A DNA stretch of 64,000 bases from DASQZK01 sp963809925 (GCA_963809925.1 CAWELH010000002.1:248001-312000); one strand, 5' to 3'; counted from the stretch's first letter, positions 7,706-17,204 are shown. A program made the numbers and translations. The notes: generated by a model not told the origin, from the sequence alone.

Positions 7706-10120
7706 TTATTTCTTCACTCTGATTTTTACCTTCCCTGGCTCCAGCCCTTCCGAAGTTGCTGTAAGTACAATGCTTCCAGAACCTTCGGAAGAGCGGATCA
7801 CAGCGAGGCACATCCCGTTAAACGCCTTCCTTTCCAGGGTGCGGAACGATTCGTGGCTATTTTGATCTCCGCTTCCGGTAGCGGTTAAGCTACCGGGTCC
7901 ATCGGTACTGAATTTCACAGGGCTGGATGCATCCGGCACCAAATTACCCTCCGTATCTTCTATCCTGACTGTAACGAAGGAGAGGTCATCACCACCGGAA
8001 TCGATCACGTCACGGTCGGGGATGAGGACAATTCTGGCGGCCTCACCGGCTGTTTTCACTATATCGGTAACCACAGGGCTCCCATTCTTATAACCGGTGC
8101 ATACAAGTTCTCCCGGCACCCAGGTCTCGCGCCACATCAGGTGCATGGCACCATTCTCTTTATGCCGTGTTCCAAGCTCTTTCCCGTTAAGCATAAGTGA
8201 AGCACTGTCACAATTCGTATATGCCCAGATATCAATGATATCGCCTTCTGCCCAATTCCAGTGAGGAAAAAGATGAAGTACAGGGGAGCTGGTCCATTCA
8301 CTTTGATATAGGTAATACGCATCCTTTGGGAATCCGCAAAGGTCAAGAATTCCAAAAAAAGAACTCCGGGAAGGCCAGCCGTATGGTGTCGGTTCTCCAA
8401 GGTAGTCGAAGCCGGTCCAAACGTACATTCCGGAAAGGAAATCATTATTTTCGATCAGCCTGAGGGTTTCTTCGTGCGTCGATCCCCAGGGTGCACTGCA
8501 ATTGTCGTAAGCGGAACAGGTGTTATCAGGATTCCCTTCCTGAAAAGGTTTGTCCCAGCGCACCGGCCAGCGGCGGATGCTGTCGGAAGGCATATCGTAA
8601 TGGCCTCTCGTGGCAAGAGCCGAAGTGGTTTCCGTACCTATAAAGCACTTACCGGGAAACGAATCCAGGAAAGTCGTAAACTGGTCCTGGTGGTAGTTAA
8701 ATCCGATAAGATCAAGACTGCCGGACTGAATGATGAAATTCCCTGGTTCAGGGTAATTGCAGGCCGATGTTACAGGACGGCTGGGATCGAGGTTTTTCAC
8801 GATACCTGCAAGTTCCTTTGCCATTTCCGTACCCGTGCTGTTCCACTGTTCAAGGATCTCATTACCGATGCTCCAGATGATCACCGACGGGTGGTTTCTG
8901 TCCCTGATGATAAAATCGGAAAGATCTTTCACATGCCACTCATCCCAGTACATATGGTAATCATATTTCGTTTTGGCTATCGCCCACATATCGAAGGCTT
9001 CATCCATGACGAGGAAACCCTTTTCATCACAGAGATCAAGAAGTTCTGGATCGGGCGGATTATGGGAAGTACGGATACTGTTGCAGCCCATTGCTTTAAG
9101 CAGGTCGAGCTGGCGTTCCAGGGCCCTTTTGTTAACTGCAGTTCCCAACGGTCCCAGATCATGATGATTACAAACACCCCTGATCTTCACAGGCTTTCCA
9201 TTCAGGAAAAACCCTTTTTCAGGGTTAAAATTAAAAGACCGTATGCCAAACCTTGTTTTATAACTGTCTCTTTTCCGGTTGTGATAGGTTACTTCTGAAA
9301 CAATGGTGTACAGGTAGGGATCCTCCAGCGACCAAAGTAAAGGGTTTGTGACGGTGAGGTCCTGGGAGAACACAAAGTCTGAATGATCTGCGATCAGACC
9401 ATTGGCAGCGGTTTCTGCTATTTTCTTCCCTGAAGCATCATATATAAGCGTCTTAAGTTGCACTTTTTCACTATCGGCTGTTGCATTCAGTACTTTTGTA
9501 TCGATATGAATTCCGGCCTTCGCGGGGCTGATAGTAGTAGTCCTTACAAATGTTCCCCATTGACCGACACTTAAAGGATCGGTGAATAAAAGACGTACAT
9601 TACGATATATCCCCGACCCGGAATACCACCTGGAATTTGGCTGTTTTGAATTATCAACCATGACGGTGACCACATTAACCGAATCACCATAGTGGAGATA
9701 ATCCGACATCTCATACCTGAAGGAGATATAGCCATACGGTCTTACGCCTAATGAATGACCGTTGATCCATACCTTACTGTTCTGGTAAACGCCGTCAAAT
9801 TCAATATACGCTTTTTTGTTTCGCAGATCATCCCTTACCCGGAATGATTTGCGGTACCAGCCTGTACCCCCGGGGAGAGCCCCCCCACCAACGCCGGAAG
9901 GATTGTCACGATTGAAAGCCCCTTCAATACTCCAGTCATGTGGCAGATTGAGCCTCCGCCATTCTGAATCATCAAATCCGGGATCGGAAGCTTGTGAAGA
10001 TGCTTCAAGACTAAATCGCCAATTATCGTTAAACGAATATTCTGTTCGCTCAAGGCGGAAAGCATTACGGCATCCTGAAAGGACAATCATGGCCAGAAAG
10101 AAGAAAAAGATCTTTTTCAT
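7706..10120 (-). CDS. GH2 family beta-galactosidase-like lipoprotein
   Basis: The 804-residue protein starts with a lipoprotein signal (MIVLSGC, lipid-acceptor Cys17). The GH2 order is clear: sugar-binding jelly roll (about residues 27-180), Ig-like domain (about 185-295), TIM barrel (about 300-600) with acid/base Glu421 in SIGNEILE and nucleophile Glu497 in FIGTETTS, then C-terminal Ig-like domains of the type seen in long Bacteroidota GH2 enzymes. It would cleave non-reducing beta-galactosides, or possibly beta-glucuronides or beta-mannosides, at the cell envelope. The GWYRKSF and NHHDLGPLG segments fit beta-galactosidase-like subfamilies. It is divergent from the GH97 gene across 138 bases, suggesting shared control. 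Exact specificity cannot be read. Confidence 0.88.
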   Translation of the reverse strand: MKKIFFFFLAMIVLSGCRNAFRLERTEYSFNDNWRFSLEASSQASDPGFDDSEWRRLNLPHDWSIEGAFNRDNPSGVGGGALPGGTGWYRKSFRVRDDLRNKKAYIEFDGVYQNSKVWINGHSLGVRPYGYISFRYEMSDYLHYGDSVNVVTVMVDNSKQPNSRWYSGSGIYRNVRLLFTDPLSVGQWGTFVRTTTISPAKAGIHIDTKVLNATADSEKVQLKTLIYDASGKKIAETAANGLIADHSDFVFSQDLTVTNPLLWSLEDPYLYTIVSEVTYHNRKRDSYKTRFGIRSFNFNPEKGFFLNGKPVKIRGVCNHHDLGPLGTAVNKRALERQLDLLKAMGCNSIRTSHNPPDPELLDLCDEKGFLVMDEAFDMWAIAKTKYDYHMYWDEWHVKDLSDFIIRDRNHPSVIIWSIGNEILEQWNSTGTEMAKELAGIVKNLDPSRPVTSACNYPEPGNFIIQSGSLDLIGFNYHQDQFTTFLDSFPGKCFIGTETTSALATRGHYDMPSDSIRRWPVRWDKPFQEGNPDNTCSAYDNCSAPWGSTHEETLRLIENNDFLSGMYVWTGFDYLGEPTPYGWPSRSSFFGILDLCGFPKDAYYLYQSEWTSSPVLHLFPHWNWAEGDIIDIWAYTNCDSASLMLNGKELGTRHKENGAMHLMWRETWVPGELVCTGYKNGSPVVTDIVKTAGEAARIVLIPDRDVIDSGGDDLSFVTVRIEDTEGNLVPDASSPVKFSTDGPGSLTATGSGDQNSHESFRTLERKAFNGMCLAVIRSSEGSGSIVLTATSEGLEPGKVKIRVKK

Positions 10121-10225
10121 GTCAAGAAGTTTGAGAAGATCGTAAGTAATTAGGATATTATCCCCTAAAGCTAAGAATTGTTTTCATTGTAAGCAATGAC
10201 AAGCCAGATCTGTCAGGATTTTTTA

Positions 10226-10233
10226 TATTTTTG
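10226..10233 (+). promoter_or_regulatory. Candidate -7 box for the GH97-ankyrin-sulfatase-PhzF run
   Basis: TATTTTTG fits TAnnTTTG and ends 25 bases before the GH97 ATG at 10259. A T-rich stretch precedes it, with no clear -33 TTTG at standard spacing. It lies in the 138-base divergent region shared with the GH2 gene. Confidence 0.35.
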
Positions 10234-10258
10234 ATAGCATATACAAAGCTAAACTGAA

Positions 10259-12217
10259 ATGAAACGCATTCCATCCCTGATTCTTCTCACTGTCATCCTG
10301 TTTGCCTCCTGTGACAGGACACCGCACCAATGGACTTTGACCTCCCCTTCCGGAAATATTGAAATTACTGTATCCGGGTCCTCCGCGAACGATTCCTCAC
10401 TTCTGACCTACCAAGTCGATTATATCGCCGGCGATGTGAGGACAACGGCGATCAAGCCTTCACCTCTTGGCATAGTTCGTCAGGATGCGGAATTCATTCA
10501 TAACCTCAAATTCACCGGACAATCCGGCCCCGAATTACGCAGCGAAGAATATACCATGCTCACTGGTAAAAGATGTAAAAACAATTTTACCTTCCAGGCG
10601 CTAACCCTGACATTCGAGGCCTCGAAGGGAAAAAAAATGAATCTTTTGTTACGGGCCTACGATGAGGGGGTGGCGATAAGTTACGCCTTCCCCGCGGAAG
10701 AAAATCAAAAGGTGACCATTACGGGTGAAAAGACCGGGTTTTATGTCAATCCGGATGGCAAGGCCTGGATCCAGCCCTATGATACGCTGAATACCTGGTC
10801 ACCGGCGTATGAATATGGTTATATCGACAACATGGATATTGGAACAAGACCTCCCATAACTACCGGCTGGGGTTTCCCGGCACTTTTCAATTCATCAGGA
10901 CTGTGGATACTTATTTCAGAAGCAGGGCTCTATGACTACTGCGGGGCACATCTTGCTGCTGATTGTGAAGAAGGAAAGTACCATGTAAGGTATCCCGGCG
11001 ACTGGGAGAATTATGGATATGGTCAGGCCGATCCAGAGGTAAAGCTACCCTTCCAGACTCCGTGGCGCTTTATTCTTGTCGGAAATTCCCTCAAACCCAT
11101 TGTGGAATCCAACATGGTAAACAACCTTGCATCGCCGGCGGAAATATCAGATATCAGCTGGATCGAACCAGGCAGATCGTCATGGAGCTGGTGGTCGGAT
11201 CATAAAAGCGGAAGAGATTTTAAGAAACTGAAGGCATTTGTCGATTTCTCTGCACGTATGGGATGGAAATACTCACTCGTCGACGCCGACTGGGATAAAA
11301 TGGAAGGCGGAACGCTGGAAGAACTGGCCGACTATGCTGAAAGCAAAGGAGTGGGACTAACCATCTGGTATAACAGCGGCGGCCCACACACAAAGGTCAT
11401 GGACGCAGGACCCCGGGATCTCATGTTCGACCCACAAATACGTGACAGGGAGATGCAACGCATCAGCAAGATGGGTATAAAAGGCATCAAGGTTGACTTC
11501 TTCCAGGGAGAGAAGCAGATCATTATGAAACTTTACCAGGACATTGCCAGAGATGCCGCTAAATACCATCTTCTTCTCGACACTCATGGCTGTACCATAC
11601 CTCGCGGATGGTCACGGACATACCCGAACTACCTCACCATGGAAGGTGTGAGGGGTGCAGAATTATACGGATATTACAAATTCCCCATGGAAGCACTGAA
11701 ACTCAATACGATATATCCTTTTACCAGAAATGTACTGGGCTCTATGGATTATACGCCCGTAACCTTTTCAGATTATACGGAACAGACAAAGCATCTGACC
11801 ACGAATGCCCACGAACTTGCCCTGGCGATCATCTTTGAAAGTGGCATTCAGCATTTTGCCGACCGTTACGAGAGTTATGAAGCTCAGCCGAAGGCAGTGA
11901 TTGACTACCTGAAAACAGTACCTGTAACCTGGGACGATACGAAATTCATTGTCGGATTCCCTGGAAAGTTCACCGTTCTCGCACGACAAAAAGGAAAAAC
12001 GTGGTATGTTGCCGGGAATACCGGAGAGGAAAACGGACGTATTGTAAACTTCACCCCTGATTTTCTGGAGAAGGGAACGTACAGCGTTCGCGTTTTCAAA
12101 GACGGGGATACACCACGTTCCTTCAGCATCGATACGATGACTTATACTACTGGCACAGAACTCACCGTCGGGATGAAAAAGTACGGTGGCTTTACCCTGG
12201 TGTTTGCAAAACAGTAA
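10259..12217 (+). CDS. GH97 retaining alpha-glycosidase (alpha-galactosidase type) lipoprotein
   Basis: The 652-residue protein has a lipoprotein signal (LFASC, Cys18), then the GH97 N-terminal beta-super-sandwich (about residues 25-285), the barrel (about 290-560) and a C-terminal beta domain. Barrel motifs include WSWWSDHKSGRD, YSLVDADWD, GLTIWYNSGG and LTMEGVRGAELYG. In IKGIKVDFFQG the Asp413 sits where retaining GH97 alpha-galactosidases carry their nucleophile; inverting SusB-type alpha-glucosidases use Glu residues elsewhere. Glu462 or Glu468 may be the acid/base. I therefore favour alpha-galactosidase activity in the periplasm or on the surface. It faces the GH2 gene and is followed after 14 bases by an ankyrin gene on the same strand. 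Confidence 0.88.
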   Translation: MKRIPSLILLTVILFASCDRTPHQWTLTSPSGNIEITVSGSSANDSSLLTYQVDYIAGDVRTTAIKPSPLGIVRQDAEFIHNLKFTGQSGPELRSEEYTMLTGKRCKNNFTFQALTLTFEASKGKKMNLLLRAYDEGVAISYAFPAEENQKVTITGEKTGFYVNPDGKAWIQPYDTLNTWSPAYEYGYIDNMDIGTRPPITTGWGFPALFNSSGLWILISEAGLYDYCGAHLAADCEEGKYHVRYPGDWENYGYGQADPEVKLPFQTPWRFILVGNSLKPIVESNMVNNLASPAEISDISWIEPGRSSWSWWSDHKSGRDFKKLKAFVDFSARMGWKYSLVDADWDKMEGGTLEELADYAESKGVGLTIWYNSGGPHTKVMDAGPRDLMFDPQIRDREMQRISKMGIKGIKVDFFQGEKQIIMKLYQDIARDAAKYHLLLDTHGCTIPRGWSRTYPNYLTMEGVRGAELYGYYKFPMEALKLNTIYPFTRNVLGSMDYTPVTFSDYTEQTKHLTTNAHELALAIIFESGIQHFADRYESYEAQPKAVIDYLKTVPVTWDDTKFIVGFPGKFTVLARQKGKTWYVAGNTGEENGRIVNFTPDFLEKGTYSVRVFKDGDTPRSFSIDTMTYTTGTELTVGMKKYGGFTLVFAKQ

Positions 12218-12231
12218 TTATTCATACCTCA

Positions 12232-12885
12232 ATGGAAACCATTGCTAAACTCATTCAGAAAAAAGATGCCGAAGAGCTCAGGGAATATCTTTCGATTCAT
12301 CCTCAACTTGTCTATACGCTGAATGAACATTCGCTATCGCCACTAATGATCGCTGCTTACCACAGATTCGATGAGGCCGTGGACATGATTTCCTCCATGA
12401 TGGAACGGATGACTGTATATGAAGCATCTGCCGCCGGTAATCTACATGAATTGAAGAGAAACCTGAATGAGCATCCTGACCTGTTGGACAAGTATGCAGT
12501 GGATGGATTTACGGCGCTGGGTCTGGCTTGCTTTTTTGGGAAAAAAGATGTTGCCGGCTACCTGCTTGAAAGGCATGCGGATGTAAACAAAGCATCGGAT
12601 AACGCATTTCATGTTGCTCCCTTGCACTCTGCCGTGGCAGGCAATTATGCGGAAATTGCAGGGATGCTTCTGAAGAACGGGGCCGAGCCGGACCTTCCAC
12701 AGCAAATGGGGATAAGACCTGTTCATTCAGCTGCCCACAATGGCAGTATCGCGGTGCTCAAACTTTTAATTGAACATGGTGCCGATACGGATGCAAAGGA
12801 TGACAACGGGAAATCGGCGGCTATGTATGCAAAGGAAGCCGGTCATATTGAAATATACCAGATTCTAACTCAAACTGAAAAATGA
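12232..12885 (+). CDS. Ankyrin-repeat protein
   Basis: A 217-residue protein without a signal peptide, built of about five to six ankyrin repeats. The clearest run from about residue 90: DGFTALGLACFFGKKDVAGY, then APLHSAVAGNYAEIAGMLL, RPVHSAAHNGSIAVLKLLI and DNGKSAAMYAKEAGHIEI. Ankyrin proteins bind other proteins; no enzymatic domain is present. It lies between GH97 and a sulfatase, 14 bases after the former and overlapping the latter by four bases (ATGA), so it is co-transcribed and probably translationally coupled. Why a cytoplasmic adaptor sits among exported glycan enzymes is not evident. Confidence 0.85.
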   Translation: METIAKLIQKKDAEELREYLSIHPQLVYTLNEHSLSPLMIAAYHRFDEAVDMISSMMERMTVYEASAAGNLHELKRNLNEHPDLLDKYAVDGFTALGLACFFGKKDVAGYLLERHADVNKASDNAFHVAPLHSAVAGNYAEIAGMLLKNGAEPDLPQQMGIRPVHSAAHNGSIAVLKLLIEHGADTDAKDDNGKSAAMYAKEAGHIEIYQILTQTEK

Positions 12886-14648
12886 ACAGGCTACTATTTT
12901 TCATGCCGGGATTGCTTTTCACCGGCGTTATCATGAATTCCTGTAAAAATCTGAAAACGGAAGTTCCTGAGGTTTACACACCCAATGTACTCCTTATTCT
13001 TACTGATGACCAGGGATGGGGTGATTTCAGATCAAACGGAAATGACACGATCGATACACCAAACCTTGACAAGCTTGCTTCTGAAAGTTATCGTTTTAAA
13101 AGATTTTATGTATCGCCGGTATGCGCTCCGACAAGGGCATCGCTACTTACAGGCAGATATCATCTGAGGACAGGCGTACATGGCGTAACGAACAGAAAGG
13201 AGGTGATGAGAAGTACCGAATATTCGCTAGGTGAAATGTTCGCTGAAGCCAACTATCAAACAGCCTGTTTCGGAAAATGGCACAACGGGGCACAATACCC
13301 TAACAATCCCAGGGGACAGGGATTTCATGATTTTTTCGGATTCTGTGCAGGTCACTGGAACAATTACTTCGATACACATCTTGAGTACAATGGCGAAACT
13401 GTGGAGACAAAGGGGTATATCGCTGATGTTCTGACCGATTCCGTGTTGAGTTTTCTCAACACGCATACTTCTAAACCATTCTTCACCTATGTAGCCTACA
13501 ACACTCCTCATTCTCCTTATCAAGTGCCGGATAGTTACTTCAATAAGTATAAAGCAAGAGGACTTGACGATCAGAAAGCCTGTATTTACGGAATGGTGGA
13601 AAATCTGGATGACAACATTGGAAGGATTCTTGAAAGGCTCGATTCATTGAATCTCAGCGACAGTACCATTGTAATATTTTTAACCGACAACGGTCCTGCT
13701 ACATGGCGGTACAATGGTGGTATGAAAGGTAAAAAAGCGTGGGTCGATGAGGGCGGCGTCAGGGTGCCATGTTTTATCAGAGTGCCATGGATGGATGGGG
13801 CCGGCACAACCGTCGAAGCCATCAGTGCACATATTGATATATTTCCTACACTGGCTGAGCTCTGTCATCTGACACTTCCCGGAGGGCTAATTACCGACGG
13901 GCGGAGTCGTATACATTTCATGAAAAATCCATCGGAGCGCCAGCCCGAAAGGATCATTTATACAGATCAGGGCCTGGGCCGGCATATACCTGCTGCGCTT
14001 CGAACCGAAAAGTATGTGATCACCTTTGGAAAGGATACGATGTTATTTGATCTGGAAACCGATCCCGGGCAGAAAATCAATATTGCCGCTGAACATCCTG
14101 CACTTGTTGACAGTTTCGCCAGTCTATACAGCCGGTGGTTTGCCGAGGTTACGGCTTTCGGCCTGGAACCTCCTCCGATAAGTCTGGGATACCGCGACGT
14201 TCAGAATGTATACCTTCCTGCACATGAAGCTCAGATGACAAAGGACTTATCATTTTATGAAGGGAATGGGTGGGCCAACGACTGGATAAAGAATTTTAAA
14301 TCCTTTCACGACACCATTTCGTGGAAAGTCAATGTCCTTAGGACCGGGACATACCGAATCCGTATCCAGCTCGCCACTTTACCGGAACACCTGGGCAAAA
14401 CCCTTGAAATACATTGCGGAAAATCATTTGCCCTGGTCGATATTGACAAGGTTTACACGGCACCACTCGTCGAAAGCCCCGACCGTGTTCTTCGCGACGA
14501 GGCCTATGAAAGGCAGTGGCCTGAACTTCTCATGAATGATGTTCATTTGATAGCCGGAAAATCGGATATGAGTTTATGTGCGGCAGATATGAACTCTATA
14601 CGGGGTATTGAGGTTAAAGGTATATACATTGATTTCGTGAAAGAATAA
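12882..14648 (+). CDS. Sulfatase (formylglycine-dependent, S1 type), lipoprotein
   Basis: A 588-residue type I sulfatase. The active-site signature CAPTRASLLTGR holds Cys81, the residue oxidised to formylglycine by an anaerobic or aerobic maturase not seen in this window. The metal-binding TDDQGWGD (Asp42, Asp43) and the C-terminal-side FLTDNGPAT and GGMKGKKAWVDEGG segments complete the core. The N terminus is a likely lipoprotein signal (IMNSC, Cys21). The last 130 residues form an extra beta-rich region after the usual sulfatase end. It would remove sulfate esters from a glycan outside the cytoplasm, in keeping with the neighbouring glycosidases. Upstream it overlaps the ankyrin gene; the PhzF gene follows after 10 bases. 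Confidence 0.9.
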   Translation: MNRLLFFMPGLLFTGVIMNSCKNLKTEVPEVYTPNVLLILTDDQGWGDFRSNGNDTIDTPNLDKLASESYRFKRFYVSPVCAPTRASLLTGRYHLRTGVHGVTNRKEVMRSTEYSLGEMFAEANYQTACFGKWHNGAQYPNNPRGQGFHDFFGFCAGHWNNYFDTHLEYNGETVETKGYIADVLTDSVLSFLNTHTSKPFFTYVAYNTPHSPYQVPDSYFNKYKARGLDDQKACIYGMVENLDDNIGRILERLDSLNLSDSTIVIFLTDNGPATWRYNGGMKGKKAWVDEGGVRVPCFIRVPWMDGAGTTVEAISAHIDIFPTLAELCHLTLPGGLITDGRSRIHFMKNPSERQPERIIYTDQGLGRHIPAALRTEKYVITFGKDTMLFDLETDPGQKINIAAEHPALVDSFASLYSRWFAEVTAFGLEPPPISLGYRDVQNVYLPAHEAQMTKDLSFYEGNGWANDWIKNFKSFHDTISWKVNVLRTGTYRIRIQLATLPEHLGKTLEIHCGKSFALVDIDKVYTAPLVESPDRVLRDEAYERQWPELLMNDVHLIAGKSDMSLCAADMNSIRGIEVKGIYIDFVKE

Positions 14649-14658
14649 ACATTTCGCT

Positions 14659-15441
14659 ATGAAAATTCCAATATTCCAACTTGATGCATTCACTAGCAGA
14701 CGTTTCAGTGGAAATCCTGCTGCGGTCTGCCCGCTCGATGAATGGCTGACCGATAAGTTAATGCAAAACATTGCCGCTGAGAACAATCTTTCTGAAACCG
14801 CCTTCTTTATTAAATCAAAGGAGTCCTTTCAAATCCGTTGGTTCACACCGGTGACAGAAGTCAACCTTTGTGGTCACGCAACTCTCGCTACAGCAGCAGT
14901 AATATTTGAGAAACTCAATTATAAGCTCGATACAATTCTATTCGAATCAAAATCCGGAATGCTCACCGTGAAAAGAGAAGGAGACCTCTATGTGTTGAAT
15001 TTCCCAACCGACAAAATTTCGGTCTCCGATCCTCCCGATGAATTAGTTGAAGCCCTTGGCGAGCGGCCCGATGAGTGTTACAATGGACGCGAGGATTTTC
15101 TGCTTGTATATGATTCAGAAGACAAGGTTGCCGCCCTGAAACCTGATTTCAGTAAACTTTCGGAAGTTGGTTCAAGAGGTATTATTGTCACAGCCCCTGC
15201 ATCAGGATATGATTTTGTGTCCCGTTTTTTTGCTCCGGCTACAGGGATCAATGAAGATCCCGTCACAGGCTCTGCCCACACTACTCTCACACCTTATTGG
15301 TCGAAAAGACTGAAAAAGAAGGAGCTTCGTACAAGGCAGATCTCTGCACGAACTGGCGAACTAATATGCCGTGATAAGGGCGACAGGACAGAAATTGCAG
15401 GCAAGGTAGCCTTTTATCTGGAAGGGCTTATCGAGGTTTGA
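14659..15441 (+). CDS. PhzF family isomerase/epimerase-like protein
   Basis: The 260-residue protein shows the PhzF/YddE pattern: DAFTSRRFSGNPAAVCPLDE at the start, the NNLSETAFF motif carrying the catalytic Glu (about residue 46), then VNLCGHATLATA and, in the second half, NEDPVTGSAH. The family is a diaminopimelate-epimerase fold used for proton shifts and isomerisation, best known in phenazine synthesis. No phenazine genes are present, so the real substrate is unknown. Cytoplasmic, no signal peptide. It ends the GH97-ankyrin-sulfatase run on the plus strand and faces the fecR gene from the other strand. Confidence 0.88.
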   Translation: MKIPIFQLDAFTSRRFSGNPAAVCPLDEWLTDKLMQNIAAENNLSETAFFIKSKESFQIRWFTPVTEVNLCGHATLATAAVIFEKLNYKLDTILFESKSGMLTVKREGDLYVLNFPTDKISVSDPPDELVEALGERPDECYNGREDFLLVYDSEDKVAALKPDFSKLSEVGSRGIIVTAPASGYDFVSRFFAPATGINEDPVTGSAHTTLTPYWSKRLKKKELRTRQISARTGELICRDKGDRTEIAGKVAFYLEGLIEV

Positions 15442-15504
15442 TGATCCACCTTCGCTGACGGCGTGCCGGGTATGAATTGGTATTTGTGTATCGTTATTAA
15501 GCCA

Positions 15505-16518
15505 TCATCTGCCTTCACCGTAAATTACCAGGTTTCCGCCGGACTCTGAAATTTGAATAGAAAGGGTATCACTGATGTCTTTAATCAGGGAATCCAGGGG
15601 TGCGTGATCAAATGACATGGTGATTCTGCAGTTTCTGATAGCGGAATTATGGAAAAATACTTTTTTGCCATACACTTTTTCAATGGTAGTGGCAACAGCT
15701 TCCATTGTAGCATCATTGAAAGTTATCACACCGGTTTTCCACGCATCGAAATTAGGATCCAGATTCACTGCCGTATAGATTTTTTTGTTCTCTCTTGAAA
15801 ACAGGGCTTTCTGCCCCGGGGAAAGAATTTCCCGCAGGTCTTCCCTGTTTTTGGGATACACTTCTACTTCCCCGGTTTTTACAATAACTTCAACGATATT
15901 TACTTTCTTATAGGCCAAAACATTAAATGACGTACCAAGCACCTGAAGAACAAAGTTACCTGACTTTACAGTGAAGGGACGGGTAATGTCACGGCTAACA
16001 TTGAAAAATGCCTCGCCATTTAGTCTAACCAGGCGTTTGCCTTTTTTAAAATTCTTAGGAACTTCGAGCACAGCCCCTTTGTTCAACATGACCTGTGAAC
16101 CGTCAGGGAGATCGACGTTGATCTTTCCTGTCGGAGCTGTGAATTTTTCATAGCTGAATCCCCTGTAAATATATACGGAACTATATCCCAACAATAGCGC
16201 GATTACCATAATTGCGGCCATCCGCAACAATATGGGAAATATTCTGAGACCATATCCTGATTCTGCGGGCTTGGTTTCTTCAACCGTAGCATTGAGAAAA
16301 GTCTCCCATTCATGATCGATCTCAATATCGATATCGGCAAAGATGGTAAGCTCACCAGTACTTTCCCATATCCGGCGGTATTGATCAAAAGTACTTAGAT
16401 TCTCCTCAGAGAAGGCCTTCCAACGCTCAAGATCGATGATATCGTCGGTGTTGGCTTCTCCTGAAAGATACTTCGTGATCAAATCAACAGGGATACTATT
16501 TTTCTCTTTCTCAGTCAT
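15505..16518 (-). CDS. FecR-type anti-sigma factor
   Basis: A 337-residue FecR-family transmembrane regulator. The cytoplasmic N terminus (DLITKYLSGEANTDD, about 8-23) is the anti-sigma segment; a transmembrane helix lies near residues 92-112; the FecR domain follows (INVDLPDGSQVMLNKGAVL, then FNVSRDITRPFTVKSGN); and the C-terminal DUF4974-like secretin/TonB short domain is about 265-335. In Bacteroidota such proteins hold an ECF sigma factor until a TonB-dependent receptor signals. Here the expected upstream sigma gene is a pseudogene, and no SusC gene follows, since the next gene is the convergent phzF. The protein itself is intact, so it is an orphan or acts on a sigma factor encoded elsewhere. 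Confidence 0.9.
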   Translation of the reverse strand: MTEKEKNSIPVDLITKYLSGEANTDDIIDLERWKAFSEENLSTFDQYRRIWESTGELTIFADIDIEIDHEWETFLNATVEETKPAESGYGLRIFPILLRMAAIMVIALLLGYSSVYIYRGFSYEKFTAPTGKINVDLPDGSQVMLNKGAVLEVPKNFKKGKRLVRLNGEAFFNVSRDITRPFTVKSGNFVLQVLGTSFNVLAYKKVNIVEVIVKTGEVEVYPKNREDLREILSPGQKALFSRENKKIYTAVNLDPNFDAWKTGVITFNDATMEAVATTIEKVYGKKVFFHNSAIRNCRITMSFDHAPLDSLIKDISDTLSIQISESGGNLVIYGEGR

Positions 16519-16585
16519 TGCAAACTATATTCTACTATAATTAACAACCATAAGGATAATTTACCCAATTCTAAAATTAAAAAAA

Positions 16586-17145
16586 CTACACGAGCAAGCC
16601 TAAAAGTATGATATCAAAATAATCAACAAGTTTTTTGCTCAGAAGTTTTAACGCTTTGAACATTTGCACATCAACAGTTTTAAATAAAATGTTCAGTTCC
16701 CCTGCAATCTACTAATATCCAGGCTCTTCATGACAGTTAATGGTGAGAATTTCTTTGCACTTTTCCGGAATATCTTTTATGGTGGTGTTGATAGCTACCG
16801 GTACTTTCGGTGTTTCCATCTGCTCTGGTACCGAGTATGAATCATTGTTTCAATAAGGTTTTCCGAAACGTCACCTGCATGAATTCTTGCACTCTCTCTT
16901 ATTATAATAAGACGGCGGTAATTCACGGTGGTAAAAAGTAACGATTGTTCTGTTACATTCAGATGAATTTCCAGTCTTTTCACCCAGGTTGGAAAAAAAA
17001 TATGATGGACAATTTCCTTTGCCAACTAAGTATTCCCGACATACCTCAGGACAAAGTAAATCTGGCGTGAAATGTATTCACGAAAAATCTTTTCGAATTC
17101 AACGACATTGATGAAAGGGGACTTATCTTCGTTCGGTTCGGGCTA
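16586..17145 (-). pseudogene. Decayed ECF sigma factor (partner of the adjacent fecR)
   Basis: Translating the minus strand through its interruptions rebuilds a nearly full ECF sigma-70 factor of the Bacteroidota FecI type. Region 2 reads FEKIFREYISRQIYFVLRYV, then LAKEIVHHIFFPTWVKRL; after a linker, region 4 reads INTTIKDIPEKCKEILTIN and then IAGELNILFKTVDVQMFKAL. Damage: an in-frame TAG at 17026-17028, a one-base loss near 16847 that changes frame, two consecutive TAG codons at 16709-16714, and no ATG/GTG/TTG start in the expected place before a TAG further upstream. The fragment at 16795-17025 looks like a small open frame but is only part of this relic. It sits directly upstream of fecR, the normal order for a sigma/anti-sigma pair. 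Confidence 0.88.
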
Positions 17146-17204
17146 ACTGTGAAGTATTAATTCAGCCCAAAGAATGGATGGAAAAGAAATTTCATAATTC
17201 CTTA

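Noticed and set aside
8474..9298. 274-codon open frame on the plus strand inside the GH2 gene
   Set aside because: It is a shadow of the GH2 coding sequence on the opposite strand; no domain, signal or ribosome site supports it.
16795..17025. 76-codon open frame as a stand-alone small gene
   Set aside because: It lies inside the sigma factor relic and aligns with region 2 of ECF sigma factors; continuing through the stops restores the rest.
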